NCBI GenBank assembly: GCA_016764835.1
Contig: JAESRD010000193.1
Location: 1 to 6,184, forward strand
Length of the DNA stretch: 6,184 nt
Source of the DNA: Paracoccaceae bacterium
GTDB taxonomy: Bacteria > Pseudomonadota > Alphaproteobacteria > Rhodobacterales > Rhodobacteraceae
Direction of reading: 5' to 3'
Made by a program: the position numbers and the translations under genes. This document shows, one piece after another, positions 5,896 through 6,184 of the stretch. Position 1 is the stretch's first letter. Each line of letters starts with the position of its first letter. The notes beneath the pieces are model-generated. The model was not told the DNA's origin and did no database searches. It saw only the letters and a list, made by a program, of their open reading frames with translations.

Positions 5896-6184
5896 ATGGC
5901 CCGCTTTTTCTTTGCTCTTGCGCTGGTATGTGCCAGTTTTTTGACCCTGCCACAGGCGGCGAGCGCCCAGCAGCTGCTTGAGAGCTACACCGCCATGCTG
6001 TCATCGCGAGATCATTATAATTCGAACGGTCAACGCCTGACCCAGCCTTGGCAAATTATCCGCCAAGACCGGGCTAACTTTCACCGCTTTGGCCGGGCTG
6101 ATCCGCAAGACCAATGGGACAGCTTCTTTGGCTCAATGGAGAACCGCGGCATTGCCGAACGCATGATGCTAAACGGCAGCATAA
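5896..6184 (+). CDS. Secreted protein of unknown function (partial, C-terminus off the window)
   Basis: Translation from the ATG at 5896 gives 96 residues, and the frame is still open at the right edge. Residues 1-24 form a standard Sec signal peptide: a single Arg (MARFFF), a hydrophobic core (ALALVCASFLTL) and an AxA site, ASA before QQ at 24/25, so the mature protein is probably periplasmic or secreted. The mature part is polar, with the segments SSRDHYNSNGQRLTQP, IIRQDRANFHRFGRADPQD and FFGSMENRG. I recall proteins of this look annotated as hypothetical in Rhodobacterales, but I cannot assign a family or role. The start is supported by AGGGGTG at 5884-5890, five bases upstream. Being transcribed away from pgk, it is not part of that operon, though the two share a control region. 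Confidence 0.85.
   Translation, partial: MARFFFALALVCASFLTLPQAASAQQLLESYTAMLSSRDHYNSNGQRLTQPWQIIRQDRANFHRFGRADPQDQWDSFFGSMENRGIAERMMLNGSI

Noticed and set aside
1..6184. Mobile element, CRISPR array, defence system, tRNA or other structured RNA
   Set aside because: I found no long terminal inverted repeats, no regularly spaced direct repeats, no transposase, integrase or nuclease ORFs, and no recognisable RNA gene. The window reads as ordinary housekeeping DNA.

Overview
The window looks like a chromosomal housekeeping segment of an alphaproteobacterium, most likely a Rhodobacterales/roseobacter-type organism. The reasons are a pyruvate dehydrogenase E1 beta subunit with a lipoyl domain fused to its N-terminus, an FtsB-type division protein directly upstream of pdhA, a short DhnA-type class I fructose-bisphosphate aldolase close to pgk, and moderate-to-high GC. 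The taxonomic call is inference; no rRNA or other strong marker is present.

All genes but one lie on the minus strand and read from right to left: pgk (5779-4598), class I aldolase (4510-3581), a small probable lipoprotein of unknown function (3548-3045), a likely intrinsic terminator (3040-3022), ftsB (2864-2565), pdhA (2391-1402), a possible 16-codon leader ORF (1314-1264), and pdhB (1264 to beyond the left edge, C-terminus missing). At the right edge a secreted protein of unknown function starts on the plus strand (5896 onward), divergent from pgk across a 116-base gap.

The genes cover lower glycolysis/gluconeogenesis (aldolase, phosphoglycerate kinase), the entry of pyruvate into the TCA cycle (E1 alpha and E1 beta of the pyruvate dehydrogenase complex), and early divisome assembly (FtsB). 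The terminator suggests two transcription units, pgk-fba-lipoprotein and ftsB-pdhA-pdhB, with a possible extra promoter or operator in front of pdhA. No intergenic gap exceeds 300 bases; the longest is 180 bases, upstream of ftsB.

I see no mobile element, CRISPR array, RNA gene, phage or defence gene, and no evidence of a new multi-gene system. The points that deserve a second look are small: a micro-ORF whose stop overlaps the pdhB start (TAATG), a 20-bp AT-rich perfect palindrome just upstream of pdhA, and a lipoprotein gene whose only standard start codon falls too close to its lipobox, leaving its true start unexplained.
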